Shown: positions 21,905-32,401 of the stretch, piece by piece | Position numbering within the stretch: position 1 is the stretch's first letter | How the letters are laid out: every line of letters begins with the position of its first letter | DNA from: Prorocentrum cordatum | Taxonomy: Eukaryota > Sar > Dinophyceae > Prorocentrales > Prorocentraceae | NCBI GenBank assembly: GCA_963575745.1 | Contig: CAUYUJ010020749.1 | Span: 581,640 to 645,639 of the forward strand | DNA length: 64,000 bases | Reading direction: 5' to 3' | Notes under the pieces: generated by a model | What the model was told of the DNA's origin: nothing | What the model saw: the letters and a program-made list of their open reading frames with translations, nothing else | The model's database searches: none | Translations under genes and position numbers: made by a program

Positions 21905-22033
21905 GATGGGCCCAAGGCTTGGCACACAGGGGCCGTGAGTGTAGAAACTTGCCAGGTCTCAAGAGACCTTGCCACGCTCGGACTAGAGCGATCCAGTCTT
22001 GCCAATGCGGGCTCAGCCCGCCAAAGCATCAGC

Positions 22034-22055
22034 CTTGAGCCAAAATGGCTACGGA
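22034..22055 (-). other. Complete dinoflagellate spliced leader (DinoSL), genomic copy
   Basis: On the minus strand the 22 bases read T, then CCGTAGCCATTTTGGC, then TCAAG. They match the published DinoSL consensus at every position, including the variable first base. Its orientation is that of LINE-1 and it stands exactly at the element's 5' end, about 130 nt before ORF1. It is not an SL RNA gene, because no GT donor and Sm site follow: the next bases are GCTGATGC. Confidence 0.97.
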
Positions 22056-22070
22056 GGAAGAAAGGGAGGA
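22053..22070. repeat. LINE-1 target-site duplication, 5' copy
   Basis: GGAGGAAGAAAGGGAGGA, identical to 15758-15775. Three bases overlap the tip of the spliced leader (leader TCC equals duplication TCC), so the true length is 15-18 bp. Confidence 0.88.
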
Positions 22071-22125
22071 GGAGGAGGAGGAGGAGGAGGAGGAGGAGGA
22101 GGAGGAGGAGGGGGAGAGGAGGGAA
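22056..22125. repeat. GGA-rich tract, right side of LINE-1 insertion site
   Basis: Starts with the target duplication and continues as (GGA)n to about 22112, then GGGGAGAGGAGGGAATGGG. It matches the tract on the other side of the element. Confidence 0.85.
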
Positions 22126-23199
22126 TGGGAATGATTGACGAAGCCAGAACATCAAGCTACCTGGGCCACAACTCCTGGGCCCTTGAACCCACTCCACGGA
22201 TTCAGCACATGCTCCCCTCATGCTACAACGATTGGTGAGAGCCATGAGCCCATGCACTGGAGATGTGAATCTTAAGCCCACCGCGTGAACGTAAGATCCT
22301 TTCCCTCCCAAAGAGGGCGGCCTCTCCACGCACTCAGTTTGGAGCCAGGTCAGGTGGTTCGCTGGGCCGCTGGCGATGGACAAGGTTCCATGTTTGGCGA
22401 GAACCCTAGTTATTGAGGGGAAGGTGCTGGCCGATAATCAAAACTTTTCGTTTTGGACTGCACAGCGAATGCCCGCGCACACCAGTACTGCGTCTCCTAC
22501 TGGTGCAAATTATGCTGCGACGATGCTTCCAGTGGTGCTGCGACGATGCCGGCGCCATCAAGGAACGCCTAGAAATAGGTTGGACAGCTAGCATTAGCAT
22601 GCAAGTGAAACCCGAATAAAGATAGCAACGAAGTTTGAACACTGCGAACACCACTGCGCCGTTGAACACCGAGTTCCCTGTGAGCTCCCTGCGCACCACC
22701 TCCCGACGAGGCCCGGTTATCTGGGGGGGGGGGGTCCGTGGAAAATCGGTGTCGGCAATCCTCTGGACAGGTTTACTGTCGATGCAACGGCGACTCGACT
22801 GCTGGAACATGTCAGGCTAAAATGCAGCTTGGGTACACCGCACTCCCCACCAACTTACACTCCAACTTCCTGTCCTCCAACCAACACACCCTACCGTCAT
22901 ACATAATAATGCAACTGCCAACTGCTGGCCCTTCGACGCACACTCGTACTGAGATCCGCCACCGTGCCCCCTGGCACGTTGAGGTATGGAAGAACGTCAA
23001 GGTCTGCCTGCTAAGGTTGCATCCTACCAACCCTCTGGGCGTGAGTGTTCTAGCGAGATTATTCGTCCGACCCGCCGTCTTCCCCTTCGGGGAGGGGTGC
23101 ATCACTGTTCCTCATTCACCTACACCCCCTCACCCACCCGACTGTGGGCCAACCCGAGACAAGCCAGCCACCCCCCACCATCCCGGTCAAAAAAAAACA
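22126..23199. other. No supported gene
   Basis: Frames are short and conflict between strands. There is a G-run at 22722-22733. I see no conserved protein, repeat family or foldback. Confidence 0.5.
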
Positions 23200-23595
23200 G
23201 ACTGCACTGTACCTCCAAATCTGGAGCATGTGCGGGCGCCCCGCGATCACTTTGCATGTGTTGATAAGGATGGTGGGGGTTCCATCATATTGCTCGCTGC
23301 GCGCAGGCCAATCATGCGGGTCAAACAAACAATACCGAATGCAAGCTGCATCTACATCTGGAGCATGCGCGGGCGCCCCGCGACCACTTTGCAATGTTTG
23401 TTGACAGGGACGGCGGGGGCGCCGTCATATTGCTTGCTGCGCGCAAGCCAACCATCCCTGCCAACAAACTATACAGGATGCACTTTGCCTCCACAACTGC
23501 AGCGTGCGCGGGCGGCCCTCGACCACTTTGCCCTGGTTTTTGACGGGGGCGGCGGGGGTGCCGTCAGATTGCTCACGTGCCGCACCTGGCGCGCC
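23200..23595. repeat. 137-bp tandem repeat, three copies
   Basis: Units begin CTGGAGCATGTGCGGGCGCC at 23221, CTGGAGCATGCGCGGGCGCC at 23358 and a diverged CTGCAGCGTGCGCGGGCGGC at 23497. Each holds ACCACTTTGC-like and TTGCTCGCTGCGCGCA-like segments. Confidence 0.85.
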
Positions 23596-23939
23596 TGGCT
23601 CGCTTAGGCCTCCAAGGTGCCCCGTGCACCCGGAACCCGAGGCCCACATGGCATGCGTTGTGCTCCTAAGCAATATGCTGTGCCTCCCTTGGGTGATACT
23701 GATGTGCTGGGAGGGTGGGAGTGAGCGAGACGGCTTGTGGGCGAAGAGGGGCCCCCGACCCCTCCCCCATACCCCCTCCCCCTGGGTCTGGAGGGGGGGG
23801 CGGCGGCTCGTTGGAGCGTCCAAGATGGCCTCGGAGAGGAAGCCAAAATCATTGATTAGATTATGGCGTTGGCCACATTTTGGCCTCCTTGGGGTGGGGG
23901 GGGGCGGCTAATGGGGTAGCTCCCCTTCTTTGGTCGATC

Positions 23940-24760
23940 TCTCCTCCAGGATTGCCCGAAGATGACCCCAAAGGCTCCCAAGGGTGCCCCAGGAGGCCCC
24001 AGGAGGCCCCAAAGAGGCCCCCAGAGGCCCCCAAGAGGCTCCCAAGAGAACCCCGAGACGCCCAAAGAAGCCCCCGAGAGGCACCCAAGACGCCCCGGCA
24101 AGAAGGCCAATCTCACTGATGCTACTAAGGTGTTGGCACATGTTGTTCTCCTGGGAGGCGGCCCCAATTGAGAGCCTCCCTCCGTTGAAAGATCTCTTGA
24201 AAGATGGCCCCAAGATGGTCCCCGAGGCTCGCAAGGGTCCCCCAAGACGGCCCCAAGACGGCCCCAAGAGGTGCGCAAGAGGTCCCAAGAGGCCTCCAAG
24301 AGGCGCAGAAGATGCCCTAGGAGGCCCCCAAGAGACCCCCAAGACGTCCCAAGACGCCCCCAGAAGCACCCCAGACGCCCTCAGAGAACCTGGCGAGACG
24401 GCCTAAATCAGTGATGTCACTAAGGTTGTGGCAGCATGTTAGTCTCCTGGGGGTGGATCCTACTTGAGAGCCCCCTCCCTGGATCAAGCTCTTCAAGAGT
24501 GGTCCCGAGATGGCCCCCGAGGCTCCCGAGGGTGCCCCAAGACGGCTCCACGATGAGCCCAGGTCCCAACAGGCTCACGATGCTGCTAAGATGCCCCCAA
24601 GAGGCTCCGAAGAGACCCGCAAGAGGTTCCAGGAGGCACCCCAGAGGCACCCAGGACGCCTCAAGAGGCCCCCGGGACTGCCAAGAGACGCCCAAGACGC
24701 CCCAAGAAGATTCTACGAAGCTCCCGAAAGAATGTTGAAGAGACTCTGGAAGGCATCCAA
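23940..24760. repeat. AAGAGGCCCC-type low-complexity repeat
   Basis: Runs of words such as GGCCCCCAAGAGGC and GACGGCCCCAAGA with a loose 10-12 bp step. The same family is seen in reverse at 1603-1765 and 44240-44960. Long frames of Pro-Arg-Arg-Pro-Gln type (plus) and Leu-Gly-Ala-Ser-Trp type (minus) are by-products. Confidence 0.88.
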
Positions 24761-24779
24761 GAGGCCTCTGTCCTGTCTG

Positions 24780-24789
24780 CTTGCCCTCA

Positions 24790-24821
<32 letters not shown>

Positions 24822-24825
24822 CTTC

Positions 24826-24859
<34 letters not shown>

Positions 24860-24955
24860 TATCCACCTGTTCCTCCTCCTTCCTGCTCCCTCCTCCCTCC
24901 TCCCCCTCTCCCTCCTCCTCCTCGTCGTCCTCCTCCTCCTCTGCCTCCGCCTTCA
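24780..24955. repeat. (CCT)n tract
   Basis: CCT/CTC repeats with short interruptions. Confidence 0.95.
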
Positions 24956-25046
24956 TGATTCCCCCCTGGGGTACGACGTCTTACCCATCCATTCATTCCA
25001 CTACATTCTGCTTCACATCCCTGATCTGGGCAACTCGTCGGACAAC

Positions 25047-25091
25047 GTTTCTGGATGGGCTGGTGGGGTTACGCGAGGCGTCCAGAATTCT
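25047..25091 (+). repeat. Dispersed 45-bp module, copy C
   Basis: GTTTCTGGATGGGCTGGTGG, then a CGCGAGGCGTC core and CAGAATTCT end. It is closest to copy A at 148-192. Confidence 0.75.
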
Positions 25092-25154
25092 GACAAAGGA
25101 GCACCCCTCCCTCTATCCCCCGCGAACTGCCGCATGCCACTTTGCTCGTGCCAG

Positions 25155-25490
25155 CTCGACGATGATGCACTTCCAGCGTGGCAGCTTATGCCTGAGCTGA
25201 ACCCCCCATTTCACGCGCGCGTGCACTTCCAGCGTTGCAGTTCATGCCAACCCCCTCCTCCCACACGTGCCCCCTCGTGGGTGATGCACTTCTGGCATGC
25301 CAGCTAATGCCTGGACACCCGTTCCACGGTGTGCCCGCTCCACGGATGGTGCACTTCCCGCATGGCAGCTAATGCCTGAACCGCCTTTTCCACGCGTGCC
25401 CGCTCGAGGATGGTGCGCCTCCCGCGTGGCAGCCAACGCCTGAACCCTCATGTCATGCCTGCCTGCTCGAGGATCGTGCACTTCCACGTG
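25155..25490. repeat. 63-bp tandem repeat, about 6 diverged copies
   Basis: TGCACTTCC-type anchors occur at 25166, 25222, 25285, 25350, 25414 and 25477, each followed by GGCAGCTAATGCCTGA-like sequence. Confidence 0.85.
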
Positions 25491-25609
25491 CTCAAGAGGC
25501 TCCCAAGCCATACTCCAGAGCCTCCCAAGCCAAGATCCCTCGGTAAATTCAATGGGCATGCGTCCCCAAACTTACAAGGCGGCTCGTGCAGGCAACCGAA
25601 TACACAAAG

Positions 25610-26090
25610 ATGGCCCAAGATGCCTCGAAGACGGCCCAAGATGGCCCCAAGGCGGCAGAATATTGATTCAAGGCGGCCCAAGATGCCTGCAAGAGGGCCC
25701 AATATAGCCAGGAGGGGACCTCCAACACGGTCAGAAGAAGCCGAATCGGTGACGTCCCCATCGGTGTCTGAATGATTTTCGCATTTTCGCCGTTTCGGGT
25801 TGCCATCAGCTCAAAACGGTCCAAGAGGACTCCATGATGGCCCAAGAGGCATCCAGACAGCCCCAAGGCAGCCCAAGAAGGCCCCCCCGTGGGACTCAAG
25901 ATGGCCGTAAAAAAGGCCCTTTTCGACAGCCCAAGACGGCGCAGAGACGGCCCCACGACGGTCAGACATCCACCATACGACCAAGAGGGCCCCAATATGG
26001 CCCAAGAGAGCCCCAAACCAGCGCAAGAGGGCCCCAAGACGGACCCAAGGACCCCCAAACTTCCTCATCGGAGGCCAAGACAGCCCCAAC
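25610..26090. repeat. AAGATGGCCC-type low-complexity repeat
   Basis: Same word family as 23940-24760 (GGCCCAAGATGCC, GACGGCCCAAGATGG), with more AAGATGG words. Confidence 0.85.
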
Positions 26091-26109
26091 ACGGCCAAAA
26101 CGAAAACCA

Positions 26110-26720
26110 TCACCATCACAATCCTCCTACTCCTCCTCACCATCCTCATCCGCATCCTCCCCCTCCTCCGCATCATCATCACCATCATCAACATCGACAT
26201 CAATCATCATCAGCATCACCATCATCGGCATGATGATCACCATCATTCTTCAGCATCAGCAGCGTCATCAGCATCAGCGTCAACAGCATCAGCAACATCG
26301 CCATCATCATCACCGACATCACCACCATCACCATCAACAACACCACCACCACCAGCATCATCCGCACCATCAACACCACCAGCGCAACCATCAGCAACAT
26401 CATCATCAGCGCCATCATCATCATCATGATCATAATCGTCACCATCAACGTCATCATCATATGCAGCATCACCATCATCATCGCGATCTTCATAATATTC
26501 CTCATCATCGTCGTCATAAGCATCACCACCATCATCAGCAGCATCAGCATCCTCCTCCTCCTCATCATCCTGATCATCAGCGTCAACACGATCATCCGCA
26601 TCACAATTACCATCATCACCATCACCACCATCATCACCATCATCATAATCGTCATCATCATCAATATCATCATGATCATCCCCACCCTCGTCATTGTCAT
26701 CACACCCACCATCATCATAA
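26110..26720. repeat. (CAT)n/(CAC)n microsatellite, about 600 bp
   Basis: CAT and CAC triplets with scattered single-base changes throughout. Poly-His, Met/Val and Asp frames over it are artefacts. Confidence 0.97.
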
Positions 26721-27326
26721 GCCCCATAATACTCATCACAACTCTCCGAAGCCTGGAGACGAAGTGACACGCGTGAGTTCATCCCGTGCCCCCTCGAACA
26801 GGCATCTGGAATACTGGGCCGGCACGGTGGCGAGACTTGCCGCAGGCAGCTGGATAAGCAAAACTGCCTGAAGAATATGTTACAGGATCCACCAGCAATG
26901 CCAGAAGCGCAACGTGACTCTCGGCTTGTGCCCAGTGACGAAGGACGAGGAGTGGGAGGAGGACCAGGAAGATGAGGAGGAGACGGAGGAGGAGGAGGAG
27001 GAGGAGGATGAGGAGGAGGAGGAGTCGCGCCCACCGAGGAGGGGGGAGAGGGAGGTACGACGGTCATCCTGCCTGCCCCCCAGCAGGCGGGCGGCCTCGC
27101 AGAAGTGCCCCAGCCCGTTGTGAGCGGCGAGCAGCAGTGCGGAGATGAGAATGGATGAGGGCCAGGGTGAAAGCAGGAGACACTGGACGGGCGCTGGATC
27201 GAAGAACCTGGAATGCATTGTGAGCGGCATCGAGGGCAATGCACATATTGAGCATTGCCTCGAGTCCAGCTGGAAACAGGTGCGGGGGAAAGCAATCGAA
27301 GGGGCTACCACTGCCATATTCATCTC
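26721..27326. other. No supported gene; (GAG)n tract inside
   Basis: GAG/GGA repeats at about 26945-27030, otherwise unstructured. The 3' end of LINE-2 may reach into the right part. Confidence 0.55.
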
Positions 27327-29815
27327 CTAGAACCTCAACTTGTCTTTGAGGAGGGTGCATCTGACAGGACACACAACATCATGGAGCACATCGCCTCCAT
27401 CGGATTTCCCGCAGCCGAATCGACACACGTGAGAGGCGCAACGGTATCTGCGGGGAGTGTTCCACGCATTGAACATGGTTTTACATAGACAGGTCATAAT
27501 ATACGAAGGTAAGTATTCAGCACAGATGTTTAAACGCATGACACACAGATCTAAGCTACTGTCAGAGGGCTCTCCGATCCATTTTTTTTTCACGCGGGGT
27601 CGGATGATCTCAGAACGCCGTGGGGAGGGTGATGCACTCAATAATGATGCACTCAATAGAAGCTCCTATTGCACGTATTGTCGGGCAACACATATATCGA
27701 GTAGAACTGTTGGTGCGCTTCACTCATAGCGAGCGCAAACGAGTCGGGCGAGAAGGGCTGGTGTCTCCACAAGATCGGGGTCTCAAGCTCCTCCGCCTCC
27801 CTCCTGATCCAGTCATCATAGTACTGAAAAGTTGGCTCCGTGTGGCAGCTCTTATCATACTGGCACGCGCGAGAATGTCAAGCCGCCGGGCACACATTCC
27901 ATGTCCGAGTCCGCCAAGCACAGAAAAGGCAGCAGGTGGAAACGCATGACTGGGAGCACGCGCGAGGACCTGCAGGGGATCTTTTCGACGGCGCGAGCTT
28001 TCGGAGGCGGGGCGTGAAATTGAGCAGCGTGCGATGCGACAGGCAGAGCATGCGTGTTGCACCTCTTGGTACTCGTAGATAGCCGAAGCTTCATACGTTT
28101 CGCTCGGAGACTCCTGGATCTCAGATTGACTGACGCGGGCGCCCAACTCTTGCCCCCCCCCCCCCCCCAATCCCCACGCCGACCCCTAAGTGCCAACCAC
28201 GCTGCGGCGCGATAAATTTCCGAATTCGAATCCCTGCAGCACGGCATGGAACAGCGGCCTCCTCGAACGCGGCACGGTCTGGAAAGACCAGCTGGCACTT
28301 TGACAGGTTGAGGATCAGGCCCGCGGCCAAACCCGCGCGGCACAGCGTCGAGCAGAGCAGCGGCAGGACAGAGACCAGGTCCGAGCTGCACGCATTTAAA
28401 TCATTAGCAAAACCACTGCGTACAATAGGTATCTGGAATGCGTATTCGTAGAGCTGTCCAATCACGGTGTCATAACACAGACAGGATATGACACCACTGA
28501 GCGGACAACCGTTTTTAACACCTCTCTCACACATGACAATGTGCTTCTGCGACCCAGCGAGCACCACATACATTTTTACAATCTTGATAAAAGGGCTTCG
28601 ATTGCTCGAGCGACATGACGAGGTGGACCCAGGGCCCGCAGAACGCCGAAGATGAATTGCTTAGAGATGCTAGGGGGCGCAGCTTTCATATTAAACAACG
28701 CAGCTCCACATTTGTCTGGTCGTACCTTGCGTGCCAGATCATGAGATTTGCGTCGACCCCGATAAGGCTATCTACGAATTGGCGGCCTTTAAGAAAACCA
28801 CGTTGCGAGGGATGGGCTTTGCCACCTGCGACTTTGCCAAAAAAGAACTGCTATGCACGGACTGATCATCTTGTTATCCGTGTTGGATAAAGATAATGGC
28901 CTGGTCTGCACAGGCGCTCTCGCCACAATCGCATTCTCGGCAGAGTCGCCTTTCGGGAGGAATGCGGCATTGGACTCGTTAAAGTCTGCAGGCGTCTCCC
29001 CCTCCTCCATCGCGTGGGCATATAATATGTAAAGACATTCCCATCCGACCACCCCCCCCCCCCCCCCGAAGCTATCCAAGCAGAATCTGGCAAACCGCCT
29101 GGGCCAGGCGCCGAGTCCACCTTGGCCATAAAAATACTCTGAAACCAGTAATCTGGCAAGATCCACGGGTAGTAACACCCATCATCAGCATGATCTCGAA
29201 AATCATATTCAGGGATGGGGGTGACCCAATTCAGAAGCTTCCTCATCTCCTCGGGTTCCGGGGTGCCAGCACGAAAAAACATCTCCCCCATGGTCACGCA
29301 ACAGCTTTGCACATATGTCGGGATCCTCTTGGGGGTTGCCATCCGCGTCGACAATCTGCTGCAAAAAGACCTGTCGGCCAGAAGCACGCCAGGCCAGCGA
29401 CGTCCGTCTAACTCTGGCCACTTGTGCTGCAGCTCTGGATTCTCCTGAACTTCCAGACGATGCGGCGCGATCGAGCAACTGTCTCTCCTTAGCATCAAGG
29501 CGCTGGCGCATGTGCGCGCAAAGAAGCTCGTCGAAATCTGGACGGTTGGACCACCACTCGCCATGGGGGCCCATGAACTCACGCAACTTGGGGCGCCCCT
29601 TGAAGCCGCGAGAGACTTGATGGGGATCACCTCGACGGGCTCCTCGAAGTACCAGCCAGCAACATGCCAGAAACCTTCTCCTCAGGCGTTTTGGCGCCAT
29701 TGTCAGACACAGACGTGCGAACTTCACGACGCCCAAACCTCAGAACCTCCTCGATCTCCTCCAACCTCGTGAATAAGTCCTCCGAGAGCCCAGCATCCTC
29801 CAATGAATAAGACAC
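27327..29815 (-). pseudogene. LINE-2 ORF2: linker, reverse transcriptase, zinc tail
   Basis: Fragments in successive frames give the usual order. The linker (29815-29209) has RASGRQVFLQQIVDADGNPQ. The start of the polymerase holds YWFQSIFMAKVDSAPGPGGL. At 29030-28880 comes FLPKGDSAENAIVARAP then RPLSLSNTDNKMIS. At 28830-28690 comes SQRGFLKGRQFVDSLIGVDA. At 28573-28200 comes RGVKNGCPLSGVISCLCYDT followed by VRSGFANDLNACSSDL. A thumb-like region follows, and CRFGCGKSDGGDVLHDVVCP lies at 27327-27656. The catalytic ADD is changed to AND, so even a repaired frame would lack one of the metal-binding Asp residues. Confidence 0.85.
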
Positions 29816-29870
29816 AGCTTATTTGAATTTCCAGTGGCGTGATACCCGCGACGGGATCCTACAGGGGCCT

Positions 29871-30875
29871 TCAGGGGGGCCACTCAGATAGCACAGCGTA
29901 CAGCGGCGCAGTCATGTCCGTGATGGGCCAGGCAGTGCAAGCGCGCGGACAACAGTCGAGAACTTCCTGGGTATTACGATTAATATAGAGCCGATCAAGT
30001 TTACCATCGGATATGTCATTCTCTCGAACGATACGGCGTGTATCATGCTCCTGTACAAGCTCGCCAAGTTGGGGGAGACAAGTGGAAAACGCTGTAGCCA
30101 GACGATTGGTAGATGGCCCTTCCGTGCCCGTCGACAAATGCAGGCGCGATTCACCCAGCGCAGGGTAATTGAAATCCCCGAAGACGTAGACAGTGGCAGA
30201 GGAGGGGGATAGCATAAGGCGCCGCATGCTCTCGAATATTCCCTTGGTTTCCCTCTTACTCCAGTCAGGAACTATATGCATATTGAACAGCTGTAGCGAC
30301 CCTCTTGACCCTTCCAAGGCAATGCCGAGCACGCGCCCAGCACAAAGAGCACGAACGTCAACATGATTGAATTGTGCCAGCAGAGCACGAGAGATGAAAA
30401 TAATAACTCCTCCAGAATTTGCAGAGGAACACACTAGACCATGCGGGACGTGGGACTTGAAATCCTTCATACACTGCTCTAAATCTCCCGGGCCTCCGCG
30501 ACTCTCCTGTAACCCGACGACGTCGAATTTCTCCAGAAGGGCCCGAAGTTGGCAACATTTCTTCCGAAGGCTGGTTTGGTCCGCGAAGACCGATCCGAAA
30601 ATAGTCTGGCACTTCCACGTGAAAACACTGAATCTCCTGGAACACCTGAAGGGGGTGGAGGTAATGGAGGATGGCGGCGGGGATGGCGCTCTGCCGGCAA
30701 ACAAACTTGAACTGGCACTGGCGTCAGCATCAGCATCAGCGAGGTGATCACCTGGGCGCGCCCTCCCCGCAACGAGTGAGGTTCTTGCTGTCTGTGCTGC
30801 GGAAGTGGTACCTATTGCACAGCCTGGGTGGCTGCCTCGATGATGGCGATGGCCCTCTCGCTGGTGATGCCCCAC
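29871..30875 (-). pseudogene. LINE-2 ORF2 N-terminal part: EEP endonuclease
   Basis: An open frame to TGA-type stop at 29871 with KFDVVGLQESRGGPGDLEQC (catalytic Glu), SANSGGVIIFISRAL, TVYVFGDFNYPALGE (Asp-Asn, near 30150-30190) and DGKLDRLYINR. The terminal Asp-His pair is represented by ITDMTAPL, where the His is replaced or shifted, so activity is doubtful. The N-terminal 90 residues are Ala/Ser/Asp-rich and probably a linker to ORF1 sequence. Confidence 0.8.
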
Positions 30876-30939
30876 TCCTCGCGCTCCTCAGCTATCGGGT
30901 GGAACTCCTCGCTCTGGGAGCCCCGTTTGGAGCACTGCG

Positions 30940-31902
30940 CTACCTCCCATACTTCCGTGATTTCTTGACTTCCGCCAAGAAGGGCTCGTACATGACGTTG
31001 AAGGCTCGCTGCCGCATTCCCCCATCAATTGGCAAGTCCTGGCGGCACCTTATGGCAGCGCCCTGCTTCGCACGGCCGTCGACGAAGTCGTGGCCTCCAT
31101 CCTCGTTGCACCTCGTCTGGAAGGTCCTGGCGGCGACGACCGCGGGGAAGGTGATATTGTAGCTCTGGGAGATGCCATGGAAGAAAACCTGCGCAGTCTC
31201 CAGCAGGTGGCTGTACCTCGGCTCAACCGTATCCCTGTAGTGTTTCTCGCGGTGGGCTCGCAGAAGCGGTCTTGGGGGCGTTCCAATGTACCGCGCCTTG
31301 GGGTCGACTGGGACATGGCGACGGGGGCCGCCTCGACCGTCGCCACTGGGAGCCTCGCCCACCACTTCCCAAGGACCGCCAACTGAACCTCCTCCTTCCG
31401 AGGGTACAGACGAACGGGACGAGGAACTCTGGAGATCATGCAGCTGCGTCTGCAATCCTTCGAGCTTCACATCACAGGCGGCCGTGACTGCTGCATTGAT
31501 AACTTCTGTCGATGTGTTCTCAACCTGCTTGAGGCGCTCATTCACATTGTTCAAGTTACGGTCGAAGATCTCGAGCGAGGACCTGAAGGACAAGAGTTCC
31601 TGCTCCGTGTTATGTTCCATTATCGTGAGCTTGTTGTTGGTCTCTCTTACAGCCGTGACAAGTTCGTTGGCCCACTTCGGCGGCTTCTCCTCTCGCTCTG
31701 GGCTGCTGGAGCTGCTGTGGATCCTGTGCTGGCTGTACTTGCGGCTGCTGCGCTCGCGGCTGCCTGCTCCACTGCGGCTGCGACTCACATCTGATGATCG
31801 ACTTGGCACTGACGCTGGACTGCGGCTTTCTTCAGAACGCGACTTCCTCTTCGAGCCCTCGCCACGGGCCCTCCCACCTGACCAGCGACCTCCGCCGGTC
31901 AT
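30940..31902 (-). CDS. LINE-2 ORF1-like protein
   Basis: 320 codons from ATG 31902. The first 90 residues are an Arg/Ser-rich region (SRSRSGAGSRERSSRKYSQH) like SR-type nucleic-acid binders. About residues 90-170 are a predicted coiled coil (NNKLTIMEHNTEQELLSFRS onward). A Gly/Ser linker leads to a C-terminal folded part with AQVFFHGISQSYNITFPAVV, resembling an RNA-recognition-type fold, and basic residues at the end. An intact frame beside a broken ORF2 suggests either chance or lower decay. The stop at 30940 may itself reflect a frame break, since ORF2 follows within about 65 nt. Confidence 0.65.
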   Translation of the reverse strand: MTGGGRWSGGRARGEGSKRKSRSEESRSPASVPSRSSDVSRSRSGAGSRERSSRKYSQHRIHSSSSSPEREEKPPKWANELVTAVRETNNKLTIMEHNTEQELLSFRSSLEIFDRNLNNVNERLKQVENTSTEVINAAVTAACDVKLEGLQTQLHDLQSSSSRSSVPSEGGGSVGGPWEVVGEAPSGDGRGGPRRHVPVDPKARYIGTPPRPLLRAHREKHYRDTVEPRYSHLLETAQVFFHGISQSYNITFPAVVAARTFQTRCNEDGGHDFVDGRAKQGAAIRCRQDLPIDGGMRQRAFNVMYEPFLAEVKKSRKYGR

Positions 31903-32219
31903 GACTGAAGTGGGAAGAAAGACTGGTCCACTGGTTGCATGGAACACTGCTCCACCAGGGGCTCACCGAAACAAAGAGCCTGCCCGCGAGCCCTTGTGTC
32001 GCGGGCCGAGCCTGCGGACAGGCTCGCGCTGACCTGGCCAGCTGCCTCGACATATGTTAGCATTTTAATGGCTTTTTAAGGTTGTCAACACACAAAACCC
32101 ATGTTGCCAGCATGCAGAACTTGCGTGACCCGCCGTGAACACTAGGGCGCCCACAAGACTAGGGCATAAAGTCCAGATCGGAAGTTTCTTGGATTTTCGT
32201 TCCGACTTAGCGCATAGCC

Positions 32220-32401
32220 CAGCGCCATTTTCGAACCCGAAGTCGGGCAAATCACGTCACTAAGTCAAGCATTTTACGCCAACAAGTCTAGCAATTCACG
32301 CCAACAAGTCAGACCTGGGCGCAGCAAGGACTTGTTGGCGTAATCTGCTTGACTTAGTGACGTGATTGATTTCCCCGACTTCGGGTTCGAAAATGGCGCT
32401 G
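32220..32401. mobile_element. MITE-like foldback element, 182 bp
   Basis: Left arm 32220-32288 and right arm 32329-32401 are inverted copies. The outer 28 bases (starting CAGCGCCATTTTCGAACCCG) match perfectly, a 4-nt indel follows, then 18 bases (ACGTCACTAAGTCAAGCA) match perfectly, then 17 with two differences. A loop of 40 nt lies between, partly repeating the inner arm (ACGCCAACAAGTC occurs twice on the left). No coding capacity. Flanks give no clear target duplication. Confidence 0.85.

Larger units (their letters stand above)
15776..22055 (-). mobile_element. LINE-1: spliced-leader-tipped non-LTR retrotransposon
   Basis: An element of about 6.28 kb on the minus strand. In order it has the DinoSL, about 130 nt of leader, ORF1 (zinc finger and coiled coil), ORF2 (apurinic-type endonuclease, reverse transcriptase, RNase H-like domain, C-terminal His/Cys motif) and a 3' tail of about 90 nt without poly(A). 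An 18-bp duplication flanks it in a GGA tract, as expected for target-primed reverse transcription. The 5' end coincides with the first base of the spliced leader, so the copied RNA was a mature trans-spliced message. ORF2 carries several frame breaks, so this copy cannot make the full protein as sequenced. Confidence 0.93.
27327..31902 (-). mobile_element. LINE-2: degraded non-LTR retrotransposon
   Basis: A second element on the minus strand, distinct from LINE-1. ORF1 is a Ser/Arg-rich coiled-coil protein. ORF2 has an EEP endonuclease and a reverse transcriptase of another subfamily (LPKG ... RPLSLSNTDNKM, QRGFLKGRQFVDSL) and a C-terminal CRFGCG...VCP zinc motif, with no RNase H seen. The polymerase region is cut by at least five frame changes. 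I found no spliced leader and no target duplication, so the borders are only those of the recognisable coding part. Confidence 0.85.

Noticed and set aside
19633-22383. A 916-codon minus-strand frame over ORF1 of LINE-1
   Set aside because: Its part upstream of 20532 is a shadow of ORF1 with Arg/Ser-rich nonsense; only the endonuclease part is real.
23860-24960. Pro/Arg-rich and Gly-Ala-Ser-Trp-rich frames
   Set aside because: They follow the AAGAGGCCCC word repeats and switch frame at random.
32060-32090. Plus-strand TTAGCATTTTAATGGCTTTTTAAGG as a leader relic for LINE-2
   Set aside because: Opposite orientation to LINE-2 and a poor match needing several gaps.
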